A DNA stretch of 64,000 nucleotides from assembly GCF_000699445.3 (NCBI RefSeq), contig NC_067195.1, positions 60,053,591 through 60,117,590 on the forward strand, written 5' to 3'. This stretch comes from Schistosoma haematobium. Taxonomy: Eukaryota > Platyhelminthes > Trematoda > Strigeidida > Schistosomatidae. A program made the translations under genes and the position numbers. This document shows positions 23,244 through 36,718 of the stretch, piece after piece. Position 1 is the stretch's first letter; every line of letters starts with the position of its first letter. The notes under the pieces are model-generated. The model saw nothing but the letters and a program-made list of their open reading frames with translations, ran no database searches and was not told the DNA's origin.

Positions 23244-26200
23244 CTATAAAGAAGATACGCGATCAACGTTATTAATATTCTTTTTTTTTAAAGATACCAC
23301 TTCAAAAGAATAATTAGTGAATAATATAAACACAAAAGTTAAAATGATTTGAGGAGGCTGATCAAATAATAATAATAACAATGGTAATAATAATAATAAC
23401 AAGAAGAAGAAGAAGAAGAGATAGAATCAAGACCACATGTATGCATTCATAATCAGAAAAAAAGTCATCAATATGTACATATCCCGCGAACAAACAATCA
23501 TTTTTAATAAGACATTGAAAAGAATCTTAATGACGTCCAAAAATTAACAGAAACAAATCTATAGGGTGAATGCATTTTTTTTATGTATGACACACACACA
23601 CATAATTCCCACTATAAATGTGTTGATGTATAATGGCTACAACAAAGAATCAAGTATATAGAGAAGACACTGAAGTATTTCTTAGTACAAAAATTATCAT
23701 GCAGTAAAAATATATGAAAGTGTGTAAGCAAACGATATGCACACACAGATATATGAAAAATGAGATTGATGTAACTCAATCATAAATCCTCTATCTAACA
23801 AAAAAGATAACTAGGTACAAAGGTTTTAAAAGAGAAATGGAAATAAATGAAATGTTAAGGACTGATTATGGAAACAATATATTGAAAATAGCTGTATCCA
23901 AATGGACCAAGAATCCAAATGTTATGACGCTTTTGCTGTTAATGTGTTACGTGACTAAGACAGAGGGTGAATATATCTGCGTCATTTGTAACTGATTTGG
24001 GCCATGTTACTACTTATGAACGTTATCGTGTGAAGTCAACCAAGTATTCCTCCTTCTAGAAATACAATTAGGGACTTTAAGAGGTGATATGACATATTTG
24101 ATCTCTCTCAGATTTCCTATAATCTACTCTTACATCAACCAGGAGCACTTCAATATATAGTGATTAACGACAAAAAAATTGGGAAACGTTATAAAACGAA
24201 CTGTTAAAATTATTATTGTTGTTCTATGAAAACTGGTATATGGGAATAATTCAGTGGTATTTTCAGGTATCAACTTTTGAAATCATGCAGATTGGAGCTT
24301 TAAAGTCTAAACTAAGCAACGTGTTTTTTTATAAAAGAAGTCAATAGTCTAATAAATTTTTATCACTCAAGACATATTACTGCTTGCACGTCCTAATGTT
24401 CCACTATTTTATCCTATCCATTGTATTTTAGTGTTTTTATTTTTGTTACATATGTCGGATTGAACTGAGTTTCTACGCTGTCCTATTTATTTACAATGAA
24501 TTACATCTGTTAGCGAGATATAGATTTGATTAAAGCGTATTCCGTGCAGGATTATGTTAGAGCACGCTGATTGGCCATTTCGTGATCAATCAGCGCTAGC
24601 AGGGACTTGGAGAAGACTCTAGAAATTATAAATATACTAACATTTTTCTCACTGTGATTCTTACTTCCACCCACCCTTGTTATTTGGAATATGATTGCGT
24701 CCCTGTTCAACCGTATTATGGTTTGGGGACTTGTCGAGTGAAGTAGTGTACAAGAATATTAAGCAATAAGAGTAGCTCAGTCGGAATAAGAGGAACCATA
24801 ACAACATCATGAACACATTTTTGAATGAATAAGTCAATCAATACAACTGAAGTTGAGTTCATGATTAAAAGAAAGAAGCCAAAAGACTACAAGTATATTT
24901 ACTAGACATCCTGTCTGCATTGAGTGCATATCATAAAACGTTGTCTATATTTGAAAGAGTTGTAAAAACATTGAAAATATCCTTGGAATATGAGATGACG
25001 GTTAACTTGGGTGTTAGTGCATAGAAAGATAACAAAGAGGATACATTTCAATTTCCATCATTACTCATCAAGCTGACCCTCGTCGACAACCTGAATACTA
25101 CTGAAGAAGCTTTGAAATTATATTTCTGTTACTTAAGTTAGATCTGCATATTCAATAATTTTGGCTGGAATGATTGATTTAATATATAATATGGTAAATA
25201 CATTACTCATGAAGATTGAAATACTTACAGAACTGAATATTGATTACGGGTTATAAAGACGTATGATGCAGGTAGTTAGAAAAATAAAGCTTGTATGAAC
25301 AAAACATAGTACATTATTTACCAGTTGTAATGTTAAACGCATTTACCTTAAAGATAAGGATTTTAATTCGACCTATATAATATTTTTTGCTAGTCTCATC
25401 CTTTTAAATATTGTTTCGAAAAATTACCAAAGCCTAGTCACTGATAATCAGTTGATTCTTAGATTGATGTCCTATTGTTCACATGAAAGTAGATCGATAC
25501 AAATATTTAGCTAAAAACTCGTAAAAATAAAGTAAAATTGATAGGAACTGATAAAGAAATCAGTTAATTATTTCAAGATTTTAATATAACCATAGTGTTT
25601 GTGACGAATACCTTTGAAGAATATGTGCAATTATCGTCAATTAATATAAAATTGAGAGTTGCCAAAAACCCTAGAACGCTAGACACTCATTCACTACTAG
25701 ATTGGGAATTTCTCAGGGATGAATATTCATAGTCTTTAATAAGTATCAAACCGTGAAGTCAGAATACACCGATCACTATTCCTAAATTTAGTCCATTCAT
25801 CACATAGTATACCCATAATGTAGTGTAATCAATAAACAACTGTCGCACTCTTCAATTGGTTGACCCTACAAATACTACTTACCCATAAGAACTTTGGAAA
25901 GTCCACTTCAAAGCTAGTCACTACTAACGGCGATAAAAATTCCTTATCTGTTTAGATGTTATAAAATTCTACATTAATTTACTACGAAAATTATAAAATA
26001 TGGATTGAAGAGCACAATTTCAAACTAATTAGAATAAACAAAATCACGAAACCATAAAATGTTAAAAAATTGAAAACAACTTTTACCTATAAAAATAAAC
26101 ATTATTTGTGAGTTGAGCTTATGCTCATAGTAAATTACAAATTATTGACTTATGGTTAAGACTAGATGACTATTGTGTATACAACAAAAAGAAATAACTA

Positions 26201-29200
26201 GAATAGAAGATAATAAAAAATCGGTTTTAACTAGAATTATCAACAGCGCTTGATATTATGGATCATTAATAAACATCTCTTAGAGGCTTTAATGCACAAC
26301 ACAACAGTTCAGCAACAACATTTACAACATATACACAAGGAAATTACATTTAAAGTAGATGCATACATGCACACTAACAACATACATACAAACCATGGTA
26401 GTAGTAACTATAATCTCACCAATTAATACGATAATTAAAATAACTACTAGTACACCCAATACTGCTAGCATCTAAATCAGATTGAAAATATAAGAAACAA
26501 TGAAAACAATTTTTACTAAGCAATCAATCACTGATAAGTAATTAATAAATAGGAGTCTCTGGACAATGTTTCAGTTTTTTTTAGAAAAAAAGGAGATTGT
26601 TAAACCAAAGTAGGGGAATACAAAGATAAATTAGATGTGTATTAAAACTAATTTAAGAATAAAGATGTTTTTGGAAATTAACTTAAAAACTGAATTTTAA
26701 ACAAAATAAATGTTAGTGAAACTTTAATAAATCATAGCTATTATGAGAAAAGAAAAGTAGTGATAGGAGACTGACTATTAACAGTCATACTGATTTGGAA
26801 ATATTACATTTCATTCTCATGACTGATGAAAATTACCAAAAATCTCAATGAATTTAATTTAAATCAAGTTTCGAATCCAGTTGTTGTAAAGAAAAGGTAG
26901 TTTGAATAAAATATTTTGATAAAACTGTTTTACAGTCTTTTTGTCATCCCCATTGTATTCTTTTAGTAAAGTAGACAAGAATTCATAGGAATAGCTGAAA
27001 TTAAAGGGAACTAACTATTTTTGGTGCATCTTTCAGCATATGGCTAAACTTATAGGTTCGATAGCCAAACACTAGACATAAGTCGCATAAACATTGATAT
27101 ATTTCAATCCGGCATTTCCACACGATTTTTTGATGCTAACTTTACTTCAGATATTACTTTTGATCACTTTGAGTAGTTTTATGAGTTGAACTTCGTGTTT
27201 GTTTTGGATTATCTTTCTTAGTATGAAGGGGTTGTGATGATTGGTGAATTTTGAAGTGTTACATTATGAACTGACCTTAGATAACTACTGAAAACCGGAA
27301 AACACCGGGGAGCTGTTTTTTTTAGTATGGGGTTAATTGAAAATGACCATTTACAACCCCATCAGCGACCAAACCCAGGATTCGGGTCTCGTGGCAAGCG
27401 CTTAAAATTAAATTATTGAGTTGTCATCTAGTGCTCCACATTTGTAACTTCAGTCATTCGCGATATTGTGCAACTACCATCCAATGATATTTGTTTCAAG
27501 CTTAGTATGGTTGAACTCCACTAACTATGAGTCCTTCTTTAGATTATGTTGAAATAGTTTTAGACAGAAGCACAACTTCTGATAATACGAAAAACTCGAA
27601 TTTTACAAATCTGATCAATTCTAAAGTGCGTAAAAGTCTGTTTTGGGATGCATTATTTTCCTTGTAAAATATTATGAGCAAATCTTTATCTGGTATTTTA
27701 CCAATTAAAATAATCATTGCTATGTTGTAAGCTTTGTTGGCACTTAACAGTAAGTTCACTTTTCTACAACTCCTATATCCCTTGATTGAAAGAAATCTTA
27801 AATCAACAAGTGATATGTTACAATATTTGTTTTTGATTTGTCAATATGATGCTTGAATAACACCGCTATTTTATCACTATCTCATTTAGTATTAATTTTT
27901 CCCTAGTATTTCAAAGTGAAGCAGTAGCTCAGTGGTTAAGGTGTTTGACCTGCGGCCACTAAGTTGCACGTTCTGACCCCGATCTACCCGGATCAGGCAA
28001 CCGGGTAGTCACTAGTTCTCCTGCGTAAATTATGGCTTAAAGCCAAGCGTATAAATCCGTACCTAGTAAATAATGACAGTAAATTATTCCGGAAGACTTA
28101 GTGAATTTCGACATTTCATTTACATAATTGACTATAGTTAAATTAATCCTCCCATACACATGGGATTCGATATTCCATTCCTTATTTCATTCATGTTATG
28201 TTCCGTTAACAAATAATAATTTATACAAATATCAATTAATATATTGTTTACAAAATGAAAGGAGAGAAATGTAGTGAATTAGTGAGTATGAATAAAGTAT
28301 AACATAGGGATCTCAGTTGCAAACACCTTATGTACCAATCTACACTACTATCTACTTACTAACTGAGAATCAATTTAATTTTATTCTACGCAATAAATTT
28401 TACCATGACTATTTTTTTTAAATAAAATATATTTAAAAACGTAAATTTAGTTTCCTTTTCCTCACTAAAACACTACAAACACACTATGTCACTTACTTTG
28501 CAATTTTTCCACCAAAATTTTCTCTTCAGTTTACCAGCACTAGCTTCGAATTGAGAAGCACCAGCTTGTAATGCATCTTAAGAAAATAAATTTGTAACAA
28601 AAAAGAAATGAGAGTACAATAACAACAATTGCTAAACGATAAAAGTAAAATCAGTCAGTAAATTAAATTTGTAGAACTAAAACAATCCCTGAAATATTGT
28701 CCATATGACTGCATAATTTTTACAGTTCCTAAGGTGCTATATGATTACAATCAGAACTGAACATTAATTGGTCACTAATGAATGGTAATAAATGTTATGT
28801 TATATTTTGTAGTCATCAATGCTATACTAATTTTTCTATCAATAAAAGACATAATCCGGTTAAAGGAACAAACAACTCAAAATTTTAGCCGATTCTCCAG
28901 AGATTGATTATCATATGAGTTGTTTAGGCTTATAGATCTGGTCTGCTGAAGTGTCAGTGAGTACAAAACGTGAAATTACGGTTCTCTGAACATTGCTTTC
29001 AATTACTTGATACCACTGTACTCCTGTAAAATAACACACTAAACATGAATTAATCGTTATGCTTACGTCCTATGGCCCGTTCAGTATCATGTGACAAAAT
29101 TTCCAATCAGAAAACTGACTTATATGACCTTGTCTGTGCGCTAAATCAACGATGAGTTAACCAGCACGAGCAGCCTAGTGTCAACTCTGGGTCCTTATTG

Positions 29201-32200
29201 GTCCTCCGAGATAGTAGCTTCTCGCCTAACCCGGCCCGTTTAGTCCAGAACATAAATACCAACCTCCGCTATATGAATCGTATATTTTAGACACACATGG
29301 TTGATATACAAGCGAACCGGACCGCACCAAACTATAAAATGGAAAATAATAATTATACGAGATCGAGCCAGAAGTGGTTGTGAATGTAGGAGACTGTAAC
29401 TAATAGATTGGGAATAACTTAAGAATAGTCAATCGTATAACAGTAGCCAATAAGTCAAATGAAAGCTTATGATAAGAGGAATATAAATAAACATATAATA
29501 TAATTACTTAATAGTTATCCAATAAGAATATAAACAGTCCATAAATATTTCCTAGCAGAAACCATTCATTTATTCTTCGTTCGGGTATAACAGTAACCCG
29601 CTCCATATAAATAGGCGTGACAATATAATGTCACTAAAATGGGTTAAGCCAACATCAAGCAACACGTTTCGCTAATAAATCTGAATGATCTACCTGCATG
29701 CCAGACAGTATTCTCATTCATTTTGAAAACAAACTTATCATTACTAATAAACATAGTAGCTTATGTGACAATTCAAGTAGCAAGTTCCTACCAGTAAGAA
29801 TAATTTGGGCTAGTTAGTGGTTGTAGTTGGCGTCTAAGTTGATTGTATGAAAAACTATACCTTAACTCACTATTCACTAGGCATTTCCAAAGGATGTGAA
29901 GATCTCTATAAGTGGATGTTATCTATTTTAGAATGTTATTATACAAAGACCTAATATTTATTTTATCTTATGCATTACAATATTAGTTAAATATAGTATA
30001 TATCGTATTACAAAGGAATGATTCGTTTCAAAAAATCCCAAATTAATTAACTAAAGCATGAGAAAAATGAATAAATGTTTTGCTTTGAAGTTTGAAGGCT
30101 TAAAATTAAATGTTCATCGTCAATTAGTGTAAATTATCTGAACACGACAATTTCTTTATTAATTTGAAAGATTAAACTGTTCAATATGGCGTGAACTCAG
30201 TGAAATGACAAATCAGTAAACGAATATCGACAAACTTACATCAATTTCACTGTTAACAAGATATATGCTAAGCCATAAAGTGCATAATATTTAGGATAGT
30301 AGTGAACTCTCTCTCTCTCTCTCTCTACTATAATTATGAAATATATTTTAAAATGAGAATTAAAAGACCATAGATTAACAGTTAGCAAACCACTATTGTA
30401 CCTTTACAGATTTATCTAACAAAACAACTTATGACATGAAATCATTTAGGAGAAAATGAGTCCACCAAATAGATAATTAAAAACGTTACAAATCAATACT
30501 GTTACTTTTATCAGACAATTACTTAATGCAAAACTATAATAATTATAATAATGAGACGCTTTACATTTGTTGAACTAAAAAGTGAAAATCTACACGAAAA
30601 ATCACTAATCCAATATATATGAAACGATTAAATAAATCGTTTCACAGTGATTGACCAACACTGGGAAAATATTACCGCATCAAAAAAACACCCATTTTAC
30701 AATAAGTATCAAATAATTTATTATAATAGCACAGAAATATGAATTAGTGATTTTTGAGAAACAAACGACTCAAGAAGACAAAGAAATATCAAGTTATTAG
30801 TTACTAAACTTTAAGATATAAGGCTTGGGGAATTCTTTTTATCGTCCAGAAGTAAAAAGTTGATAAGTTTATAATTGATTAGCTTTAATGTTAACCATTA
30901 TAATTAACTTCGCTATTGTGATCCTACACATCGAATACGCATAAGTATGACGCTTGTCACTTGGTAGATTAGAAAGTATTACGAGTCAACCGTTTAACAC
31001 AAATATTTATCTCTGTCTACAGATGGATATCTCTCTTTTTTTGGAAACACAAACCAGTGACTAAACGACTAACAGAAATTCTTGTCATTACGTTAAGTCT
31101 CTGATAGGAAACTATGACCATCAGAATCACTGTCATTGTTTAAAAATGAATATTTCAGAACACTAACCATAATCATCATACAAAACAAACATATTATAAT
31201 ATAAATATCCTTGAAATACAATATTATATACAATTACTTCGCTTAATTAAATAACAAACGTATTATAATACCAATATCCTTGAAATATAACATTATATAT
31301 AATTACTTAGCTTAATTAAATCAATAAGAAAAACTGCCGGATACTGAATGAGTCAACTACCTAATAGTAAAATATGAAAATGAAGAAGAGTTGATAAACA
31401 GTAATTAAGTATAAGGAGCTTGAATAAATATCATATAAAAGCTTTTCACTAGAATGACACCAAACTAAATGATCACATCCCAAAACCACTAAAGCACCGG
31501 AAATAGGAGACGAATATATATTCTAGTTACAAAGGATAGAAAAACAGGAGATAGAAAAAAGGTAGAAAAAACTATCCTAAACCTGATACTTATTTATAAC
31601 AGTTGGTTAGCCTGAGCTTTAGAATAAACTGTGTATTATTCTAATAACATTTATATATGCATGATGCCTAGTTCATAGAATAATGTCGAGACCATATACA
31701 CTAATCATTACCTTAAAAAATGATTCATTAATAAGGTACATAATTGATAATAAAACACCGAAGTGAACCTTATTTCAATAAACCTACATAATATATTCCA
31801 TAAACTTTACTCATGAGAGACTGGACTTGATCTGAATACTTGGAGAGAAGAAACACCTATATCCTATCAATTCATAAATGAATCGGTTCCATCTATAATC
31901 TTCATAGCTGTCATATACGTTTCAGCTGCAGCGCTTGTCAAGCACGAGGACCAGAGAAATAAAATATCAATTCAAGAAATAGTTTCCTAAATAAGATATA
32001 GGAAATGTATAATATTTTGAAATTTTACTACGTCTTACTGTACAGTAGAATTCTCAAAGGTCAAAAAACAAAACATGACAACTAAACCTTCACTAAATAA
32101 TAAATAATTAGATGGATACTTGAATTATTACATTAATAGGAATACACTTAGTTCAACAATTTTTTACGTCGTTACGAACATACATTTAGCCAATAATAAG

Positions 32201-33918
32201 AACAAGATGAAGAGTAATTCATCACATGTTTTTGTCAGGAACATTCTTAAAACTGCAACCTTCGAGAAAAATACATCTCCAAGCTTAAAATCAAACATAA
32301 ATAAACTTATCCCAAGAACAAAAATAACAAAACATCGATGTGTTGTATTTTTCAGAAATACTATGCACAAAACCTGGGTCGCCAGATACCAATCATGAAT
32401 ATAGCATATAGGTACTATGAAAATGTTGATTTCACCTTAATAGGCACACATAAATTTAAACGAAAACTTCCTGTTTTTTTAAAATATTTGGTAAATATTA
32501 GTTTAAATCACAAGCTTACATTTGGGATAAAGAGAAATATGTGTCAAACAGTCAGTACTAGAAACGGGAAAAGGATGGAAACTAAAAATAAACTATCAAT
32601 AAGTTTAAACGATCTTCAATCACATAACAAACAATAATATTAGACCAAAGAAGTCGGAAAAAAGTAATTTATAAGTAATTTATTCAGATTAGAATGTATA
32701 AATGGCACAGAACAAACTCCTGGCTTATCAAACTATTAGCAATGAATCTTGCGTATTAAAATTTTCTGAGTTAAATTGCAAAAACATCGATTTTTTATCA
32801 CTGAAAAGAAATTTGTTCTTTGAAATAACATGTTCAGGTTTTTGTACACCCTAAAATTAAGGCGTACACTAATATAGTAAGTGAATACATTAGGATACAT
32901 TAATGAAAGCACTCAAAAACTCTTAACCCTTACAAACTATGAGCTTAAATACTATATTTTGGAACAATGTAACGCCCATAGATCACTAAATACATACTGA
33001 ACTTTCAAGTAAACTTTAACTAATAAGCTTTAGTCGATTAAAAATGACCCAGGACACCATAGTGATTTAGTTGATTAAGAATGTCCATGAATTTCTCATT
33101 TTGCAGAATTTGTCACTAAATAATTCAAAGGAACTTCTAACACGGAGTGAACAACTTACCTGTTTTTTTTTCTTAGTAAGAAACAAAATCCATGTACATG
33201 TGCTAGATATGTTCTGTTTAATTGTGATCTATTATGCTAAGGGAGATATATATCAGGTTATCAAACACTTTAATTTTAATAAAAACCAGTAAACAGATAC
33301 AGATTCGTGAAACTGAGTGTGAGAACTGATAGTGATATCCAATTGCTCAAATTCAATGACATAAGTGCCTAACACCTACAGTCTACTAAACATTAAGGTG
33401 ATCAAAAAATAACGTATTTTTATGCATACACAACAAATAATTCAGTTCACAAATATTCACAAAACATGAATTCATAGTATGAAAATGTGTTCAGCAAAAC
33501 TTAAAAAAGGATTGAGTTGAAAAGATTCATAAAAATGTTTAAACTATTGAACACATTCTAACAAATGAAGAGAAAAAAAGCTCATGAACAATTAATTATA
33601 CATGGTATTCCTACAGTAAAATTGACGACTAAAAGAAAATTAGAATATACTATAGTAATATGAATAGATTATTAAGATCTAACTGAATAATTAGTAAGAC
33701 AGAAAATAATACTAATATAACCAAACAATTATGAATTCAATCATAGTAACAAATCAAACATTTTTTTACTTACCAGCTCGACCATCAAGTTCAGAAAGAT
33801 TTTTATCTCTTTCTAATACTTTGTCAACATTAACTCTCATAATATCAACAACTTCATTAACTTGAGCTTGAGTTTGTTGTAGACGTTTATTTGTTTTAAT
33901 TGGTGCTTTATCCGTCAT
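23125..33918 (-). CDS. Synaptobrevin / VAMP-like R-SNARE (four coding exons)
   Basis: Exons on the minus strand: 33918-33774, 28576-28497, 26471-26420 and 23243-23125, with introns of about 5.2, 2.0 and 3.2 kb. Splice phases agree at every junction (1, 0, 1) and all introns are GT-AG. The encoded protein is about 131 residues. Exons 1-2 give the R-SNARE helix [20 protein letters not shown] through [12 protein letters not shown], including the zero-layer Arg (in DIMRVN). This is almost the animal VAMP1/2/3 sequence, so identity is secure. Exons 3-4 supply the C-terminal membrane anchor. The family functions as the vesicle SNARE that pairs with syntaxin and SNAP-25 in exocytosis. The 41-residue hydrophobic stretch and a short polar tail are longer than the usual anchor (VAMP2 is 116 residues), so another last exon may exist. 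The introns hold SINE-like and LTR-like repeats. No promoter is evident. Confidence 0.9.
24553..24810 (+). repeat. Candidate solo LTR-like repeat
   Basis: Starts TGTTAGAGCACGCTGATTGG, has a TATA-like ttataaatata at about 24628-24638, and is richer in GC than its surroundings. A similar word (gattagccattttttagcc) occurs just downstream of the gypsy integrase remnant near 36750, where an LTR is expected. The 3' boundary is uncertain and no target duplication was established. Confidence 0.35.
26420..26471 (-). CDS. VAMP-like gene, exon 3 (membrane anchor, first part)
   Basis: After an acceptor GATTTAG, 52 bases encode [17 protein letters not shown] plus one base, then a GTGAGA donor. Phase 0 at the start and phase 1 at the end fit exons 2 and 4. 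The exon is wholly hydrophobic, as expected for the start of the VAMP anchor directly after the WWKNCK segment. Confidence 0.8.
27917..28100 (+). mobile_element. tRNA-derived SINE-like element
   Basis: It contains a consensus A box (TAGCTCAGTGGTTAAGG, about 27925-27941) and a B-box-like segment (CGTTCTGACCCC, about 27969-27980) at tRNA spacing. No acceptor stem or 3' end complements the start, so it is a tRNA-like promoter head rather than a functional tRNA. A body of about 120 bases follows. It lies in intron 2-side sequence of the VAMP-like gene (between exons 2 and 3), on the opposite strand. Confidence 0.6.
28497..28576 (-). CDS. VAMP-like gene, exon 2
   Basis: The acceptor CTTAAG precedes ATGCATTAC; the 80-base exon completes the split Asp codon and encodes [20 protein letters not shown] then FWWKNCK. 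It ends at a GTAAGT donor in phase 0. It holds the last SNARE layers and the juxtamembrane Trp-Trp-Lys segment. Confidence 0.93.
29160..29345 (+). repeat. Dispersed repeat, copy 1 (LTR-like)
   Basis: This shares with 45240-45410 the ordered words gtcc(t/c)..attgg, ccagaacaca/cataa, atgaatc, atattt(t/c)agaca and ccataaaata/ctataaaatgg at the same spacing and orientation. It is more GC-rich than its surroundings. It could be part of an LTR or of a longer repeat that I cannot name. Confidence 0.5.
30306..30326. repeat. (TC)n microsatellite
   Basis: About ten TC units in the first VAMP intron. Confidence 0.85.
31185..31322. repeat. Tandem duplication, two copies of about 69 bases
   Basis: Two adjacent copies share tattataata, atatccttgaaata, attatata and aattact(t)(c/a)gcttaattaaat with a period of 69 bases. 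A few substitutions separate them, so this is an old local duplication in intron 1 of the VAMP-like gene. Confidence 0.8.
33774..33918 (-). CDS. VAMP-like gene, exon 1
   Basis: It starts at ATG (33918-33916) and encodes 48 residues, [17 protein letters not shown] through LSELDGRA. It ends with one base of the next codon before a consensus donor GTAAGT (plus-strand complement at 33768-33773). It contains the N-terminal two thirds of the SNARE motif. Confidence 0.93.
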
Positions 33919-34603
33919 AGCAGTAATATGAATATCATATATATATATTTATATTAATGTCAATATTAATAATCCAAACAAAAATTAATAAATTCAAATG
34001 TTCTCAAATAATTAATCTTGATTGTATATATCTAAATCTTTGCTTAACATGAGCCTGAGATAACAATATTGAAGGTTAGAAATATATTTAAATGTCTGTC
34101 TCACTATCCATGTTTTCTATTAGCCTGGTAAAGAAAATACGAAATGAAATAGATAATGGTTTAGTTTACTTATGAGAAATGAGCCAATAAAGATAATCTA
34201 AAATATAATTAACAACATATTTAGAGAATCAGAAAAACATGCATGTGAACATAAGAGAGCAGGTGATAAAATACATTAAAGAAACTCATCATCTATATTG
34301 TTTATCTGATCAATTTCACTATATTTCTCTTACTTCTTAATACAGTTAGTTTAGAAGCTTATTAGATTTAACAGTTTTTCCAGGAAGTTGTAATCCCAAT
34401 CAAAAGCTAAATGAATTGATATTGTAAAACATATCACTAATTGACATACTATGAGTTGACAGTTAAACACATACGTGCACAAATATCCAGTAGTTCTGAC
34501 TTTACAAGTAAAAAGTCACCTAGTTTTTAGATAAGATCGATTTATTATGAATTTGTGAGTTTATTACTTTTCATCCAATTACATGCTGTTTCAAACGATG
34601 ATA

Positions 34604-34646
<43 letters not shown>

Positions 34647-35984
34647 AATTGGATGCTGGAGAAAAACATAAGAACGTTTTGAGTACTTGTAGCGAAGAGA
34701 ACACGGGTGGGGACAATCGAATGTATTTGACGCAAAATTACAGGACATGTTAATAAAATCTAACAATCATAAAGTAAATGCTTAATTTACAAAATGTTCA
34801 TCAGTCGTTTCAAAATGACTCAGATTTCATTGTTCTTGCATTTTCATACACATTGCATTCTGTTCCCATTCTTTACTGTTCGTTCCTCTTGTCTCTCTGC
34901 TGCCAGACCTTCTGTTCACGACTAACATTATATACTACTTATGCCAATATAAGTAGCACACCACATACTCATCGCTGCCTATAGGTGAGATGTGGCACAA
35001 AACTGTAAAGCCTTTAAGAGCAGCACTACAGAAAGCAATATTTTGTCGAAACCAACATTTGTTCTAGAAACTGAGTTTATTGAACTATCATTGTTAAAAG
35101 CAATATCTTACTTATGTAGGATGTAATCCAGGTTATTTGTGACTTGAATTGTTGTACAATTTTAGAGAACTCATGGAATAGGGCATTCTGGCTTTAAAAG
35201 TGTATGTACAAAATGTTTGAGACATTATGTGTTCAGAGACATGTTCGAAAAAAATCATGATCTAAGGTATCCGTTGTAGAGTAAAATTGTTGTACAAACT
35301 CCCTAAATAACAAATATGTGTATGGCTACGGGAAATGAAGCCATAACTCGTTGATCTGAGTACAAAGTTTACACCACCAAGTCATGTTACATTTATACTA
35401 CATACAGTAGAATATTATACCAGAATACGAACTAATTAGCGCCAGTCTTGAACAGTAGTCCACAAACTTACATTTATTTACAACAACAGCAATCAGCCTT
35501 GTAGAAAGCCAGGTTTATCCATTTGAAACCTAAATTGAATGCATGTCGTTCCAAAATGGATAAATGTTGTCCGAAGCTGACCTTTTTCAGACACTTTCCC
35601 GCTTTTACTGCAATAAACATCGTATATTTATATTTTACGATATATGTGAGGCCCCTTTCAACTATCTCAATCAACAGAAACTTGTAACTTGACTAACTGA
35701 CTTAGTCCTTCAGTAAACTATATCCCCAACTTTAGTACTGTCGACTTGATTATTTTATCAACATCAAGAAGTGTGCCAAAAAAAGCCGGATATCTCACAT
35801 AATCTACTTTCGAAAGTAATTACAATCACTGAGTGGAACTAAGCGTACAGCTGCACTACGTGTAGATTTCTAGAAGCTGAAAATAGCATAACAATGCTAG
35901 AGATTCGAAATTTATTATCACAACATTCGAGTACATATTTTACTCTTTGTAATATATACATACGTGTTTTGTGGAAGTGTTTTT
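33919..35984. other. Upstream region of the VAMP-like gene
   Basis: Expected to hold the promoter and any non-coding 5' exon, but I see no recognisable promoter element. Only the AT microsatellite at 34607-34642 stands out. Confidence 0.35.
34607..34642. repeat. (AT)n microsatellite
   Basis: About 17 AT units upstream of the VAMP-like start codon. It generates a spurious minus-strand ORF with alternating Ile-Tyr. Confidence 0.9.
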
Positions 35985-36718
35985 CAAATAAAATTAAATA
36001 ATTTCATACGAATTTTCTCTTTCATAAAGTTTGACAAAGTAAGAACAACAGTCAAAATCCCATTCCATCTACAATCCAATGGTCAAGTAGAACGTTTTAT
36101 TGAGACATATAAAAATGCTCTGCAAAAATTAAAAGTGGAGGGGACCATCAAAGAGATTATATAGAGGTTCTTGTTCACCTATCATTTTCCACCAATTCTG
36201 TCCGGCAGAGGATTTACTTAACAGGAAAATACGAACACATTTCGATGCCATTGGTCTGACGCCAGTTGTCGAGTTTCACCGAAACGGATAGATGGAGAAG
36301 CAATTCAATCGACATCATTGAACACAAAGACGATTGTTCAATATAGATCAAAAAGCACTTGCTATGGACTATCGCAGCAAACATCTTACATGGATAGCTG
36401 GTCGAATAATGAAGAAAAGAGGAAGTGTGGTTTACGAGGTGTCAGTTGCCTCAAACGTTCTGGGTGCGTCATGCTAACCAACCAAAAGCAACTTCGATCA
36501 CAAGCAATGGGAACCAATATAGAGTACCTCCTGATGTTCTGCTGGACACCTTTGAAATCGGAACCTTTGGAACAGACAGGTCAGTCTCTGTGGAAGCAAA
36601 GAGCAATATCACCACTTTATTGCCTAGAAGGTAGACAAATAGGAAGCACAGACCAGTCACACGGTTGCAAACGGACCCTAACACCAGACCTTATGAATCT
36701 GCTCAAATGGGAGGTGTT
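35985..36718 (+). pseudogene. Ty3/gypsy integrase C-terminal remnant
   Basis: A decayed stretch of pol. The integrase catalytic-Glu region reads PFHLQSNGQVERFIETYKNA at about 36058-36117. A T-Y-R-S-like segment and PAEDLLTGKIRTH follow near 36190-36240, with frame changes. The C-terminal segment ends near an RPVTRLQ-like region (about 36650-36670). A purine-rich CAAATGGGAGG (about 36703-36713) fits a polypurine tract. RT, RNase H and gag are not seen upstream, so the copy is 5'-truncated or deleted. It differs from the intact element at 39401-43511. Confidence 0.72.

Noticed and set aside
27917..27990. A genuine tRNA gene
   Set aside because: Internal promoter boxes are good, but no acceptor stem pairs and the anticodon arm is not formed; it is better explained as a SINE head.
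32120..32637. Two overlapping plus-strand ORFs (92 and 99 residues) as a gene in a VAMP intron
   Set aside because: Composition is rich in Asn, Lys and Ile as expected from AT-rich DNA. There are no family motifs and the two ORFs are in different frames without a splice pair.
34795..34815. Hammerhead core words TCATCAG and GTTTC on the plus strand
   Set aside because: On the minus strand GAAAC precedes CTGATGA with only two bases between, the wrong order and spacing for a stem-bearing core.
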